Source: an uncultured Burkholderiales bacterium
GTDB lineage: Bacteria > Pseudomonadota > Gammaproteobacteria > Burkholderiales > Burkholderiaceae_C
DNA: 64,000 bases
NCBI GenBank assembly: GCA_903838355.1
Contig: CAILYC010000001.1
Coordinates: 1-64,000 of the forward strand
Reading direction: 5' to 3'
The first letter of the stretch is position 1, and each line of letters opens with the position of its first letter. The notes beneath the pieces are model-generated. The model did no database searches, had not been told where the DNA came from, and saw only the letters and a program-made list of their open reading frames with translations. This document shows positions 26,799 through 35,489 of the stretch, in pieces. Position numbers and translations under genes: made by a program.

Positions 26799-28664
26799 AT
26801 GAAATTTGAAGAACTCAATTTGGCTCCTGCCATCTTAAAAGCCATCCAAGAACAAGGCTACGAAACCCCCACGCCTGTTCAAGAACAAGCCATCCCAATT
26901 GTCCTCACCGGTCAAGACTTGCTCGCAGGTGCTCAAACAGGAACCGGCAAAACCGCCGCATTCACCCTGCCCATGCTGCACAAATTGACCATGTCTCGCA
27001 GCACGCCCAATAAGTTTGGCGTCTACGGCATACGCGCCTTGGTGCTCACCCCGACCCGGGAATTGGCCGCCCAGGTTGAAGAGTCCGTCAGGACCTATGG
27101 CAAATATTTGCAATTGAGCTCTACTGTGATTTTTGGGGGCGTGGGCATGAAGCCCCAGATCGATCGACTCAAAGGGGGGGTGGACATTTTGGTGGCCACA
27201 CCGGGTCGTTTGCTTGACCTGCAGCAACAAGGCTATGTGGATCTGGGCACCATTCAAATGCTGATCCTTGACGAAGCCGACCGCATGCTCGACATGGGAT
27301 TTATCCACGATGTCAAGAAAATCTTGGCCCTGATCCCTGCAGAAAAGCAAAGCCTCTTGTTTTCAGCCACCTTCAGCCAAGAGATCAAAGACTTGGCCCA
27401 AAACCTGCTGAAAAGTCCCCAAAGTATCCAAGTCACGCCCCCGAACACGACGGTGCAACGCATCAAGCAGCTCGCCCATCCTGTAGGTCGTGGCAAGAAA
27501 AAAGCCTTGCTCGCACACATCATTCAAACCCACAACTGGAGCCAAGTTCTGGTGTTCACCCGCACCAAATTTGGTGCCAATTCGGTGGCCGAGTACTTGA
27601 ACAAACAAGGCATCAGCGCCATGCCACTGCATGGCAACAAAAGCCAATCGGCCAGAACCCAAGCGCTTGAAGGCTTCAAAAGCGGTGACGTGCGTGCTTT
27701 GGTCGCCACCGACATTGCCGCTCGCGGCATCGACATCGATGAGTTGCCCCATGTGGTGAATTACGAAATTCCCAACGTCTCAGAAGATTATGTCCACAGG
27801 ATTGGTCGCACCGGGCGTGCCGGCTCCGACGGCGAAGCCGTGAGCTTGGTCTCCTTGGACGAAGAAGGTTTCATGCGCGACATTGAACACTTCACCCACC
27901 AAACCATTGAGGTCCAAGTGGTCGAAGGCTTTGGCCCGGAACCCGACGAGAGAGCAGAACCCATTGCCATGGGTCGCCAAACGATTTGGGGCGGTATTGG
28001 GCGCGCCCCCTCCAGAGATGTCATGGCTGCGGCGGCCAAAGCAGCTCGCTTTGAGATGATGGAGCGCATCAAAGACAAAAAGCTCGCCAGCCCCAACAAG
28101 GCGCGTCCCTCACAAAACAATGGCCCGACCAGGAACTCCAGACCCTCTAGACCCAATGGAGACGTCAACCGTGAACGCGTCTTTGACCCAAACCAGCCCG
28201 CCAGCCCCTACGCTCGCGGCCCTCACCCTGGCTCTCGCGACGCAGCCCACCCCAACCCAAGACCGAGCGGTCCGGGTCGTGGCGGCCCCCCCAGGGGCGG
28301 CAATGATTCACGCGCGGGCTTCAAACCCCGTGGTCCTGGGCGGCCAGGCCCATCACAACCACGTGAAGGCGCCCATGACGCCAACCATGTGCCCCACGCG
28401 CCTCGCGCGCACATGATGGACGAGGATTACCAACCCCGCGAAAACGCCCATTTGGGCACCCACAATGGGGTGAATGCCTTCGGACACAAGAATCAAAACA
28501 AGGGAACGAGTACACCCGACCCCACTCGCACGAGCGTGGACCTCATGAGTGAGAGACGCGGTGGCGGCGGCAATCGACCCAGAGGCCCCAAGCCTGCAGG
28601 CGGTGGTTTTGGCGGCAAACGCAGCGGTGGCGGTGGCGGAAGCCGCGGTGGCTTTGGCCGCTAA
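26799..28664 (+). CDS. rhlE: DEAD-box RNA helicase, RhlE type
   Basis: 621-residue ATP-dependent RNA helicase. Q motif and FEELNLAPAI at the start, Walker A AQTGTGKT, PTRELAAQ, TPGRLLDL, DEADRMLD, SATFS, and in the second RecA domain ATDIAARGIDI and HRIGRTGRAG. The C-terminal 170 residues are rich in Arg, Gly, Pro and Asn, ending in a GGGSRGG-type tail typical of RNA-binding extensions. Such helicases assist ribosome assembly and mRNA decay, especially in the cold. The ATG at 26799 starts at the conserved MKFEEL; no clear ribosome binding site precedes it. Confidence 0.94.
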   Translation: MKFEELNLAPAILKAIQEQGYETPTPVQEQAIPIVLTGQDLLAGAQTGTGKTAAFTLPMLHKLTMSRSTPNKFGVYGIRALVLTPTRELAAQVEESVRTYGKYLQLSSTVIFGGVGMKPQIDRLKGGVDILVATPGRLLDLQQQGYVDLGTIQMLILDEADRMLDMGFIHDVKKILALIPAEKQSLLFSATFSQEIKDLAQNLLKSPQSIQVTPPNTTVQRIKQLAHPVGRGKKKALLAHIIQTHNWSQVLVFTRTKFGANSVAEYLNKQGISAMPLHGNKSQSARTQALEGFKSGDVRALVATDIAARGIDIDELPHVVNYEIPNVSEDYVHRIGRTGRAGSDGEAVSLVSLDEEGFMRDIEHFTHQTIEVQVVEGFGPEPDERAEPIAMGRQTIWGGIGRAPSRDVMAAAAKAARFEMMERIKDKKLASPNKARPSQNNGPTRNSRPSRPNGDVNRERVFDPNQPASPYARGPHPGSRDAAHPNPRPSGPGRGGPPRGGNDSRAGFKPRGPGRPGPSQPREGAHDANHVPHAPRAHMMDEDYQPRENAHLGTHNGVNAFGHKNQNKGTSTPDPTRTSVDLMSERRGGGGNRPRGPKPAGGGFGGKRSGGGGGSRGGFGR

Positions 28665-28788
28665 AAAAACCAGGCCGCATCCCTCAAGCGAGCACGCCCC
28701 CGATCAGACCGTGGGCTTGAACTGACTTTCTAGTCTTGGCGTCTTATCCACTTGAGCGAGTGTGCTCTTGTCGGATTGATCAAGCCCA

Positions 28789-29739
28789 TCAAGGCCAAGG
28801 GGTGAGCAAGGGCCTGCCTTCAAAATGAGCGTGCAAATTGGCCAGCAACAACTCGCCCATCGCCATGCGCGACTCTTGGGTGGAGGCCGAAATGTGGGGG
28901 GTCAGTAGCACATTTTGTAGACTCTTGAATTCTGGGGCCACTCTGGGTTCCTCAGGAAAAACATCCAGGGCTGCGCCCCCAATTCTTTTGGACTGAAGCG
29001 TCTTGATCAAGGCCGCTTGGTCAAGCCATGAGGCATGCCCCACATTGATCAAATAGCCCTTGGAGCCCAAGGCTTCCAACACCGCTTGATTGATCAAGGG
29101 CCCGTGGTGAGCAGGAGAGGTTTTACAAACCACTAAAAAATCCACCTCGTGAGCCAAGTCAACAATCGATTTGACGAATGGCAAATGGCAAGCAGCGTCG
29201 CTTGCCATGTCGTGGTAGCTCACTTTCAAATTAAAACCTGCGGCTCTTTGGGCCAATTCAGCCCCCAAGGCGCCGTAACCCACCAAGCCCAGGCGCAAAC
29301 CACTGAACGTTTTGGTCAAAGGAAACTCACCCTCAACCCAGTCGAGATTGCGCACAAAACGGTCTGCTTGCGTGATTTTGCGCGATGCGCTGATCATCAA
29401 ACCAAAGGCCAAATCGGCGGCATCTTGGGGTGAATGCTCAGGCGTGTAGGTGACTTTGATGCCACGAGAATTGGCCGCCTTGACGTCAATTTTGTCGAGC
29501 TTGGTGCCCATGATCGTGATGATCTCGACCTTGGGGTAAGTGGCAAGAAGCTTGGCATCGATCTTGGCCTCGTCGCTGCCGACCATGGCGCGCACACGTC
29601 CAAAGGCAGCTGGGTCGTTGATGTGGTGGTTGTCGTGCAATTCATACAGGGCTTGCAGGCCATTCATCACAAAATTGGGCAGTGCCGTCATCAGCAATAC
29701 ATCAATATGCGCGTTTGTGTTTGCGTCGGTCTCAGACAT
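28789..29739 (-). CDS. D-isomer-specific 2-hydroxyacid dehydrogenase
   Basis: 316-residue NAD(P)-dependent dehydrogenase (glyoxylate/hydroxypyruvate or 2-ketogluconate reductase group). The Rossmann motif GLVGYGALGAELA lies mid-protein, VCKTSPAHHGPLIN marks the substrate loop, and the catalytic pair is E in FPEEP and H in TPHISAST. ATG 29739 is preferred over 29781 because AAGGA sits eight bases upstream. The substrate is uncertain. It is divergent from gloA. Confidence 0.87.
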   Translation of the reverse strand: MSETDANTNAHIDVLLMTALPNFVMNGLQALYELHDNHHINDPAAFGRVRAMVGSDEAKIDAKLLATYPKVEIITIMGTKLDKIDVKAANSRGIKVTYTPEHSPQDAADLAFGLMISASRKITQADRFVRNLDWVEGEFPLTKTFSGLRLGLVGYGALGAELAQRAAGFNLKVSYHDMASDAACHLPFVKSIVDLAHEVDFLVVCKTSPAHHGPLINQAVLEALGSKGYLINVGHASWLDQAALIKTLQSKRIGGAALDVFPEEPRVAPEFKSLQNVLLTPHISASTQESRMAMGELLLANLHAHFEGRPLLTPWP

Positions 29740-29948
29740 GTTGTCATCCTTCATAAAAAGTAAACTCGCACCCTGGGTCAAGCGAGTCTAATCGCAAACA
29801 AGACTTGCCATCAAGGGGTCTGTGTTTTATGGCCACAAGATGATGCCGGACAAGACAACGATTGTTGTGCCTTGGTGCGTGACACGACGCTGGGCAAAGA
29901 CCGCTAAAATTCAAACTCCTGAATCTCAAGCCATGATTGAAAGCCTAT

Positions 29949-30347
29949 ATGTTGATCTTGCACACCATGCTGCGCGTTGGCCATTTGCAGCGCTCCATTG
30001 ACTTTTACACCCACGTGATGGGCATGACCTTGCTCAGAACCACTGAGCGCGCCGAGCAAGGATACAGCTTGGCTTTTCTCGGCTACGGCAGCAACCCCGA
30101 TCAAGCCGAACTCGAGTTGACCCACAACCATGGTGTGGAGCACTATGAAATCGGAACCGCCTATGGGCACATTGCGGTGGGGGTGCCCGATGTTTACGGC
30201 ACTTGCGAAAAAATTCGCGCAGCCAATGGCACCATCACCCGAGAGCCCGGCCCGGTCAAAGGAGGAGACAGCATCATTGCCTTTGTCACCGACCCCGATG
30301 GATACAAGATCGAATTGGTGCAAAAGCAATTTTTGTCCCCGAGCTGA
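29949..30347 (+). CDS. gloA: lactoylglutathione lyase (glyoxalase I)
   Basis: Small metalloenzyme (132 aa) that turns the methylglyoxal-glutathione adduct into S-lactoylglutathione. Close to E. coli GloA throughout: [45 protein letters not shown] and [13 protein letters not shown]. The metal ligands H (in LHTML), E (in ELELTH), H (in YGHIA) and E (in KIELV) are all present, implying the Ni-type enzyme. An ATG at 29937 is possible but alignment favours 29949. Confidence 0.96.
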   Translation: MLILHTMLRVGHLQRSIDFYTHVMGMTLLRTTERAEQGYSLAFLGYGSNPDQAELELTHNHGVEHYEIGTAYGHIAVGVPDVYGTCEKIRAANGTITREPGPVKGGDSIIAFVTDPDGYKIELVQKQFLSPS

Positions 30348-30439
30348 AACCTTGCAGGCTGATTAAAAAATTCAGCGGCCTCTAACCTCACGTACAGAAC
30401 TGTCCACGCACGTGGATTCATTGATTCAAAGGAGCGGTC

Positions 30440-31096
30440 TTGAACCCCAAAACACTCTCGGACATGCGAAAAAGCTATGAGCTCGCCGAGCTTGATGACG
30501 CCCATCTCAAGAACACGCCCCGAGCTTTTTTTGAGCAGTGGCTTGACGAGGCCTTGAAGGCAAAAATCCCCGAGCCCACCGCCATGACCTTGGCCACGGT
30601 AGACAGCCATTTGAGACCGAGCACGCGCATCGTGCTGCTCAAAGGCTTGGAGAGCGAGGGGCTGATCTTTTACACCAATTACCAAAGTCGGAAAGGCCAA
30701 GAATTGGCCGGCAACCCCCATGCAGCATTGCAGTTTCATTGGGTTGAGTTGGAGCGTACTGTGCGAATTGAGGGCTTGATTGAAAAAACCAGTGAGGCCA
30801 TGAGCGACGAGTATTTTCACTCCCGCCCCAGAGGCTCACAAATTGGTGCTTGGGCCAGTCCTCAAAGCCAAGTGCTCCAAAGTCGAGAGCTTCTTCACGC
30901 GGAGGTCAGTCGACTCGAGCGCCTCTATGCCAACCAAACGATTCCCCGCCCAGAGCACTGGGGCGGCTACCGATTGATTCCCAGCGTGTGGGAGTTTTGG
31001 CAAGGGCGCCCCAGTCGTTTGCACGACCGAGTGCGGTATCAAAAAAGCATCAACTCGGCACCAACAGCATGGACCATCGAGCGCTTAGGGCCGTAA
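30440..31096 (+). CDS. pdxH: pyridoxamine 5'-phosphate oxidase
   Basis: FMN enzyme (218 aa) that oxidises pyridoxamine or pyridoxine phosphate to pyridoxal phosphate. Motifs: MRKSYELAELDD, PTAMTLATVD, RIVLLKGL, FYTNYQSRKGQEL, FHWVELERTVRIEG, SRPRGSQIGAWASPQS and the C-terminal FWQGRPSRLHDRVRY. It begins with TTG at 30440, six bases after AGGAG; no ATG fits the family start. It may be co-transcribed with gloA (92 bases apart). Confidence 0.96.
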   Translation: MNPKTLSDMRKSYELAELDDAHLKNTPRAFFEQWLDEALKAKIPEPTAMTLATVDSHLRPSTRIVLLKGLESEGLIFYTNYQSRKGQELAGNPHAALQFHWVELERTVRIEGLIEKTSEAMSDEYFHSRPRGSQIGAWASPQSQVLQSRELLHAEVSRLERLYANQTIPRPEHWGGYRLIPSVWEFWQGRPSRLHDRVRYQKSINSAPTAWTIERLGP

Positions 31097-31109
31097 AAAG
31101 ATCTGGGCA

Positions 31110-31646
31110 TTAAGGCTTGAGCCGAGCAGCAAAGGTCTTGCTGAATTTCGCCACTTTGGGGGCAACCACGTAGGCGCAATAGCCCTGATTGGGGTGGTTG
31201 AGAAAATAGTCTTGGTGATAATCTTCCGCCTGAGTAAAGTTCTTGAGCGGCAAAACCTCGGTGGTGATGGGCGAGTCATAGGCTTTTTCAGTCTTGAGAT
31301 CGGACAACACTTTGTCGATCACCACACGATCAGCCTCGTCTTCAAAATAAATGCCACTGCGGTATTGGGTGCCCTCATCATTGCCTTGACGGTTCAAGGT
31401 GGTGGGATCATGGATGACAAAAAAGACTTGCAGCACCTCCTCCAAGCTGATGACGCCGCTGTCGTAACGCAATCGGACCACCTCCACATGGCCAGTCTGG
31501 CCGGTACAGACCGCCTCGTAACTGGGGTTTGGCGTGTGGCCATTGCAGTACCCCGACACGACATCTTGCACACCTTGAAGTCGATCAAACACCGCTTCAA
31601 CACACCAAAAGCAGCCGCCCCCTAGGGTAATGGACTTGATCGACAT
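31110..31646 (-). CDS. msrA: peptide-methionine (S)-S-oxide reductase MsrA
   Basis: Repairs S-sulfoxide methionine in proteins (178 aa). The catalytic GCFWC sits at residues 11-15 near the N-terminus, followed by GYCNGHTPNPSYEAVCTGQTGH and EDYHQDYFL. The C-terminus lacks an MsrB domain. The gene is convergent with pdxH (13 bases between ends) and stands alone. Confidence 0.96.
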   Translation of the reverse strand: MSIKSITLGGGCFWCVEAVFDRLQGVQDVVSGYCNGHTPNPSYEAVCTGQTGHVEVVRLRYDSGVISLEEVLQVFFVIHDPTTLNRQGNDEGTQYRSGIYFEDEADRVVIDKVLSDLKTEKAYDSPITTEVLPLKNFTQAEDYHQDYFLNHPNQGYCAYVVAPKVAKFSKTFAARLKP

Positions 31647-31729
31647 CGAGGTGCACTCCAGTTTAAATCATCAGCTCGCAGCAGTGCGATGGGTTGTCAT
31701 GCCAAAAAACCTTCAATCAACAAAATGGG

Positions 31730-32581
31730 CTAAAAACCTTTGGTAAAAGCCAATGTCAAACTCGGCTTGCCGGCAGAGCGCAAACCATAGGCATCGGTCT
31801 GAAAATAGCCCTTTTTGGAGGTCAAGTAGTAATTGGCTGAAACAACAGCGTTGTCACCAAAGTCCTTGCCAACGCTCAATTTGTAATCGCTCACCGATGG
31901 CGTGAGGGGCTGAGAGCCAAGTTCCGTGGCTTGGTAGAACTGAACTTGCTTGTAGTTCTTCAAATTGAGCACGCCCATATGCGCACCAAAGAGCAAACCG
32001 CCAAGCTCTTGCGAGTAGCCCAAGTCCACATAGGTTGTTCCTTTGGTGGACATGGGCGCGTTCAATAGAGTGGCCATTTTGAAATAATCTGACGTGGCCA
32101 TGTTCACCTTCAAGGAAAGTGGTCCATTGCTCAATCCCACATAAACCTCGGTATTGCTCACGGCTGTGTTGCTGTAGATCGGGTTGAGACTCGCCAAGGT
32201 GCCACTTCTGGGATAACCGTAATAAATCGCGCCGACATCATAAGCCGTCCCAAAGAGACTGCTCCAGGCACCCTTGAAGCCACCGTAGAAATCCATCTCT
32301 AGCGAGCCCCCGTTGTACAAATCTTGGGCCACATTGGAATTCCAATTGCCCAAATACACACCGTTGCGGTGCTCCCAATCCAGGCCTCCTTGCATGGCTG
32401 GACCGTAATTGGTTTGGGTAAACCCGCGGAAGCGGTAATCACTCGCGATGGACATGTTGCCCGTGACTTTGGATTCGGGCTCCTCGTGGGCCATGGCCGC
32501 TTGGATTGCACCACCGAGTATCAGCCCACACAAAGCGATCTTGATGGAGCCCAAAGAATTTGAATTGATTGTTTTTTTCAT
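31730..32581 (-). CDS. TorF-family putative outer-membrane porin (TIGR02001)
   Basis: 283-residue protein with a signal peptide (SIKIALCGLILGGAIQAAMA) and the conserved opening SIASDYRFRGFTQTNYGPAMQGGLDW of the Gcw_chp/TIGR02001 group (shown here only in part: DYRFRGFTQT). Alternating hydrophobic strands and a terminal phenylalanine (AFTKGF) support a beta-barrel. The substrate is unknown. It stands alone and is divergent from the PCMT-rhodanese-tolC cluster. Confidence 0.85.
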   Translation of the reverse strand: MKKTINSNSLGSIKIALCGLILGGAIQAAMAHEEPESKVTGNMSIASDYRFRGFTQTNYGPAMQGGLDWEHRNGVYLGNWNSNVAQDLYNGGSLEMDFYGGFKGAWSSLFGTAYDVGAIYYGYPRSGTLASLNPIYSNTAVSNTEVYVGLSNGPLSLKVNMATSDYFKMATLLNAPMSTKGTTYVDLGYSQELGGLLFGAHMGVLNLKNYKQVQFYQATELGSQPLTPSVSDYKLSVGKDFGDNAVVSANYYLTSKKGYFQTDAYGLRSAGKPSLTLAFTKGF

Positions 32582-32992
32582 GGGTCAACCCTTGATGTGT
32601 TTGATCGGAGTCAATGTATTGCTCAATTTTAATGGAAACACGATCACAGGGATGGCTTGGCGCCTTCTTTTACCGGGTTTGGACTTCAAACAACGTATGA
32701 TTCTGTCACAGTAACGCCGTCATTGACATCAAGACGAATACTTAATTACTTATTTTTTGGCATTGCGCTTGAACACGACGTGCAGTCCCAGGAACAACCT
32801 AGACACGGCGCGCGAACAAGCGTTACCGGGCATTGACTCGAAAGGGCTCGAATTGACTTCGGGGGGGGGAGCCAATAGAGCCCAAAGCCCATTGAAATTC
32901 AAACGCCACATCGGCCCACGGGGTGCCCCCCCGATCATGAGCGCTAAAATAGAGCTTTGATCCGGGCTGCGGCGCGCCCTAAGGAGAGACCA
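32582..32992. other. divergent intergenic region with a G9 run
   Basis: 411 bases between divergent torF-type and pcm genes; no ORF is supported. A nine-base G run is at 32861-32869, and ATTGACT occurs twice near 32832 and 32852. TTGACA at 32723-32728 with TACTTA 18 bases on is a weak plus-strand promoter candidate. TAAAAT at 32945-32950 is a possible -10 for pcm. Confidence 0.4.
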
Positions 32993-33646
32993 TTGAACGC
33001 AGATCAAGCTCGATTCAACATGATAGAGCAACAAATCAGAACCTGGCATGTGCTCGAGCCCCAAGTTTTGGCCACATTCAAACACGTCAACCGAGAGCGT
33101 TTTGTGCCCGCGGCCTACAAAGCCTTGGCCTACTCTGAGAGTCCCATCCCGATTTCCCCGCGTGAGCACATGCTCAGCCCCATCATTCAAGCCCGAATGG
33201 TGCAAGACCTGGGTGTCAAAGCGCAAGATTGTGTGCTGGTGGTCGGTTGTGGTACCGGCTACACCACGGCTCTTTTGGCACACCTGGGACTTCAAGTTCT
33301 GGGGCTGGAGCTTGACCCTGTGCTCGCCCAAGCAGCACAAATCGCCCTACGAGAAGAGGGCGTCTCCAATGCCCAGGTGATGGAAAAAGACGCGAGTTTG
33401 CCCACCTGTTTCAACCAACGCTTTGATGCCATTTTGATGGGTGGCTCGTGCGCGCACGCTCCCGAGCATTTGCTCCAAGCCCTTGAAATCGGTGGTCGAC
33501 TGCTGGGTATTTTTGGGCACGACCCCCTTATGCAAGCGACCTTGGTGACTCGGTTGAGTGAGTCCGAATGGAACAGCTCAACCCTGTGGGACACCATGGC
33601 CCCACGATTGCACGGCTTTGTAGAGTCCTCGGCCTTTGAGTTTTAA
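32993..33646 (+). CDS. pcm: protein-L-isoaspartate O-methyltransferase family protein
   Basis: 217-residue SAM-dependent methyltransferase of the PCMT family, divergent from E. coli Pcm. Seen: NMIEQQIRTWHVLEPQVLATF, PIPISPREHMLSP and the SAM loop VVGCGTGYTTALLAHLG. It starts with TTG at 32993, preceded by AAGGAGAG. The family repairs isoaspartyl residues, but variants of this class that sit before tolC may have another target. Order PCMT-rhodanese-tolC is common in Burkholderiales. Confidence 0.85.
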   Translation: MNADQARFNMIEQQIRTWHVLEPQVLATFKHVNRERFVPAAYKALAYSESPIPISPREHMLSPIIQARMVQDLGVKAQDCVLVVGCGTGYTTALLAHLGLQVLGLELDPVLAQAAQIALREEGVSNAQVMEKDASLPTCFNQRFDAILMGGSCAHAPEHLLQALEIGGRLLGIFGHDPLMQATLVTRLSESEWNSSTLWDTMAPRLHGFVESSAFEF

Positions 33647-33666
33647 TTTTTTGAAACATCCCAACC

Positions 33667-34011
33667 ATGATTGAGCAATTGACCCCCAGCGCTTATTTAG
33701 CTTGGCTGCAAGTTCAGCCAGCACACAACGTCCCACCACTGTTGATTGATGTGCGAGAAGGTTGGGAGTTTGAAGCCGCCCAAGTCAAACCCCAAGGGTT
33801 CGATGTGGTGCACTGGCCCATGCAAACGGTCCCTCAAGAAATGGCCTCCATTGACCCCGAACGGCCCGTGGCACTGCTGTGTCACCACGGCTCGCGCAGC
33901 ATGGCCGTTGCCAACTATTTGGAGCAACAAGGCTTTAAAACCTTGATCAACATTCAAGGTGGCATCCACGCTTGGTCTATTGAGATTGATCAGCAAATTG
34001 CCCAATATTGA
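33667..34011 (+). CDS. single-domain rhodanese
   Basis: 114-residue sulfurtransferase-like domain. PLLIDVREGWEFEAA is the CH2-A motif and the active-site loop LLCHHGSRSM holds the cysteine that carries the persulfide. GGIHAWSIEID ends the domain. No signal peptide, so cytoplasmic. It lies 20 bases after pcm and 73 bases before the tolC start in one likely operon. The physiological acceptor is unknown. Confidence 0.92.
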   Translation: MIEQLTPSAYLAWLQVQPAHNVPPLLIDVREGWEFEAAQVKPQGFDVVHWPMQTVPQEMASIDPERPVALLCHHGSRSMAVANYLEQQGFKTLINIQGGIHAWSIEIDQQIAQY

Positions 34012-34084
34012 GCACAAGGCTGGTGTATCCTTTGAAGCTTGGCCCCCCAGACATCAAGCTCCTCAACTTTTTGGAAAACTCTTT

Positions 34085-35440
34085 ATGAAGCGCATCCTTT
34101 GGGTCTCGTCCTTGGTCTCGGTCTTGACCATTTGTACTCCCACTTTGGCCCAAAATTTGGTGACTTTGTTCGATGCCGCCAAAAACTTTGACGCCTCTTA
34201 CCTCTCGGCCTCTGCCCAATACCGTGCCAATCGCTACAAAGCCGACCAAGCTTGGGGGGCTTTGCTGCCGAGCGTGAACTTCAGCTCCAACTCTGCCCAC
34301 ACCTTGGCAGACTACACCCCAGACACCATCTCTACCAGCCAAAACGTGGTTCCTTACAACCGCTGGTATGGCACCCATGTGGCAACCTTCTCGGCCATCC
34401 AACCTTTGTACCGCCCGGGTTACTACGATGTCTACTTGCAAAGCAGAAGTCAACTGGCCCAATCGGTGGCACAGTTGGTGTTTGCTGAGCAAGATTTGCT
34501 CGTGCGACTGAGCCAAGCGTACTTTGATGTTTTGGGCGCCAATGACAGCTTGAATTTGATTCGCGCACAAAAAACCGCCATCAATGAACAATATGCATCG
34601 GCCAAGCGCAATTTCGAAGTCGGCACGGCCACCATCACCGACACCCAAGAAGCCCAAGCGCGCTTGGATTTGATACGCGCGCAAGAGATCTCCACTGAAA
34701 ATGACCTGCGTGTTAAAAAATTAGCCCTTGACCAAGTCGTGGGTCAAAGCAACACCCAACCCACCGCCTTGTCTTTGTCGGCCGCCATTGAGTCCTTGAC
34801 CCCCCAAAACTTGGAGTCGTGGGTGAACACCTCCGCTCAAGCCAGCCCCAATGTTCAAATTGCTCAACTCGCTCTTGAAATCGCCACCTTGGAAGTGGCC
34901 AGGGCCAAATCGGCCCACATGCCCACCTTGGACCTTGCTGCGAGCATGAGCGGCACGCGCAATGTCGACGGCACCTCCAACTCGGGCACTTCGGCACTGA
35001 GCTCCCACGTGCTCAACAAATCCATCGGCGTGGTTCTCAACTTGCCCTTGTTTGCGGGTTTTAGCTCGCAAAACCGGGTTCGTGAAACCGTCGAATTGGC
35101 CGACAAAGCCGAGCACGACCTGGACTTCGCCAAACGCACGGCTGCCCAAGCCACCCGCGCCGCATACTTGAATCTTGTCTCGGGGGTCGGCCAAGTGGGT
35201 GCACTCAAAGCAGCACAGAGCTCGAGTCAACTCGCCTTGGAGTCCAATATGCTGGGCTACCGCGTGGGCGTTCGCATCAACATCGATGTGCTGAACGCGC
35301 AAAGCCAACTCTATCAAACCCAACGGGATTTGGCCACTGCGAAATACGCTGTGCTCATGGGCGAGCTCAAACTCAAACAAGCCAACGGCACCTTGGAGCC
35401 CAGGGATTTGATTGAACTCAACAACATGCTGGCACCTTGA
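34085..35440 (+). CDS. tolC: TolC-family outer membrane channel protein
   Basis: 451-residue outer-membrane efflux channel. Signal peptide MKRILWVSSLVSVLTICTPT-LAQ, then two OEP repeats: TLFDAAKNFDASYLSASAQY, YFDVLGANDSL, GTATITDTQEAQARLD, and in the second half VNTSAQASPNVQIAQLALE and GVRINIDVLNAQSQLYQTQ. TolC proteins form trimers that join inner-membrane pumps or type I secretion systems. No pump or adaptor gene is adjacent, as usual for the general tolC. ATG 34085 fits the signal peptide; the frame opens earlier inside the rhodanese gene. Confidence 0.94.
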   Translation: MKRILWVSSLVSVLTICTPTLAQNLVTLFDAAKNFDASYLSASAQYRANRYKADQAWGALLPSVNFSSNSAHTLADYTPDTISTSQNVVPYNRWYGTHVATFSAIQPLYRPGYYDVYLQSRSQLAQSVAQLVFAEQDLLVRLSQAYFDVLGANDSLNLIRAQKTAINEQYASAKRNFEVGTATITDTQEAQARLDLIRAQEISTENDLRVKKLALDQVVGQSNTQPTALSLSAAIESLTPQNLESWVNTSAQASPNVQIAQLALEIATLEVARAKSAHMPTLDLAASMSGTRNVDGTSNSGTSALSSHVLNKSIGVVLNLPLFAGFSSQNRVRETVELADKAEHDLDFAKRTAAQATRAAYLNLVSGVGQVGALKAAQSSSQLALESNMLGYRVGVRINIDVLNAQSQLYQTQRDLATAKYAVLMGELKLKQANGTLEPRDLIELNNMLAP

Positions 35441-35489
35441 GCACAGGCTCTACACTGGCCAAGGGCCGGCTTGGCCGGGCCCCCGTCTC

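Noticed and set aside
28743-28751. further DnaA box (TTATCCACT)
   Set aside because: A single box with one mismatch, isolated in a normal intergenic gap, is expected by chance.
32750-33340. 196-residue minus-strand ORF
   Set aside because: Half of it is antisense to pcm; the remainder is low-complexity and covers a G9 run.
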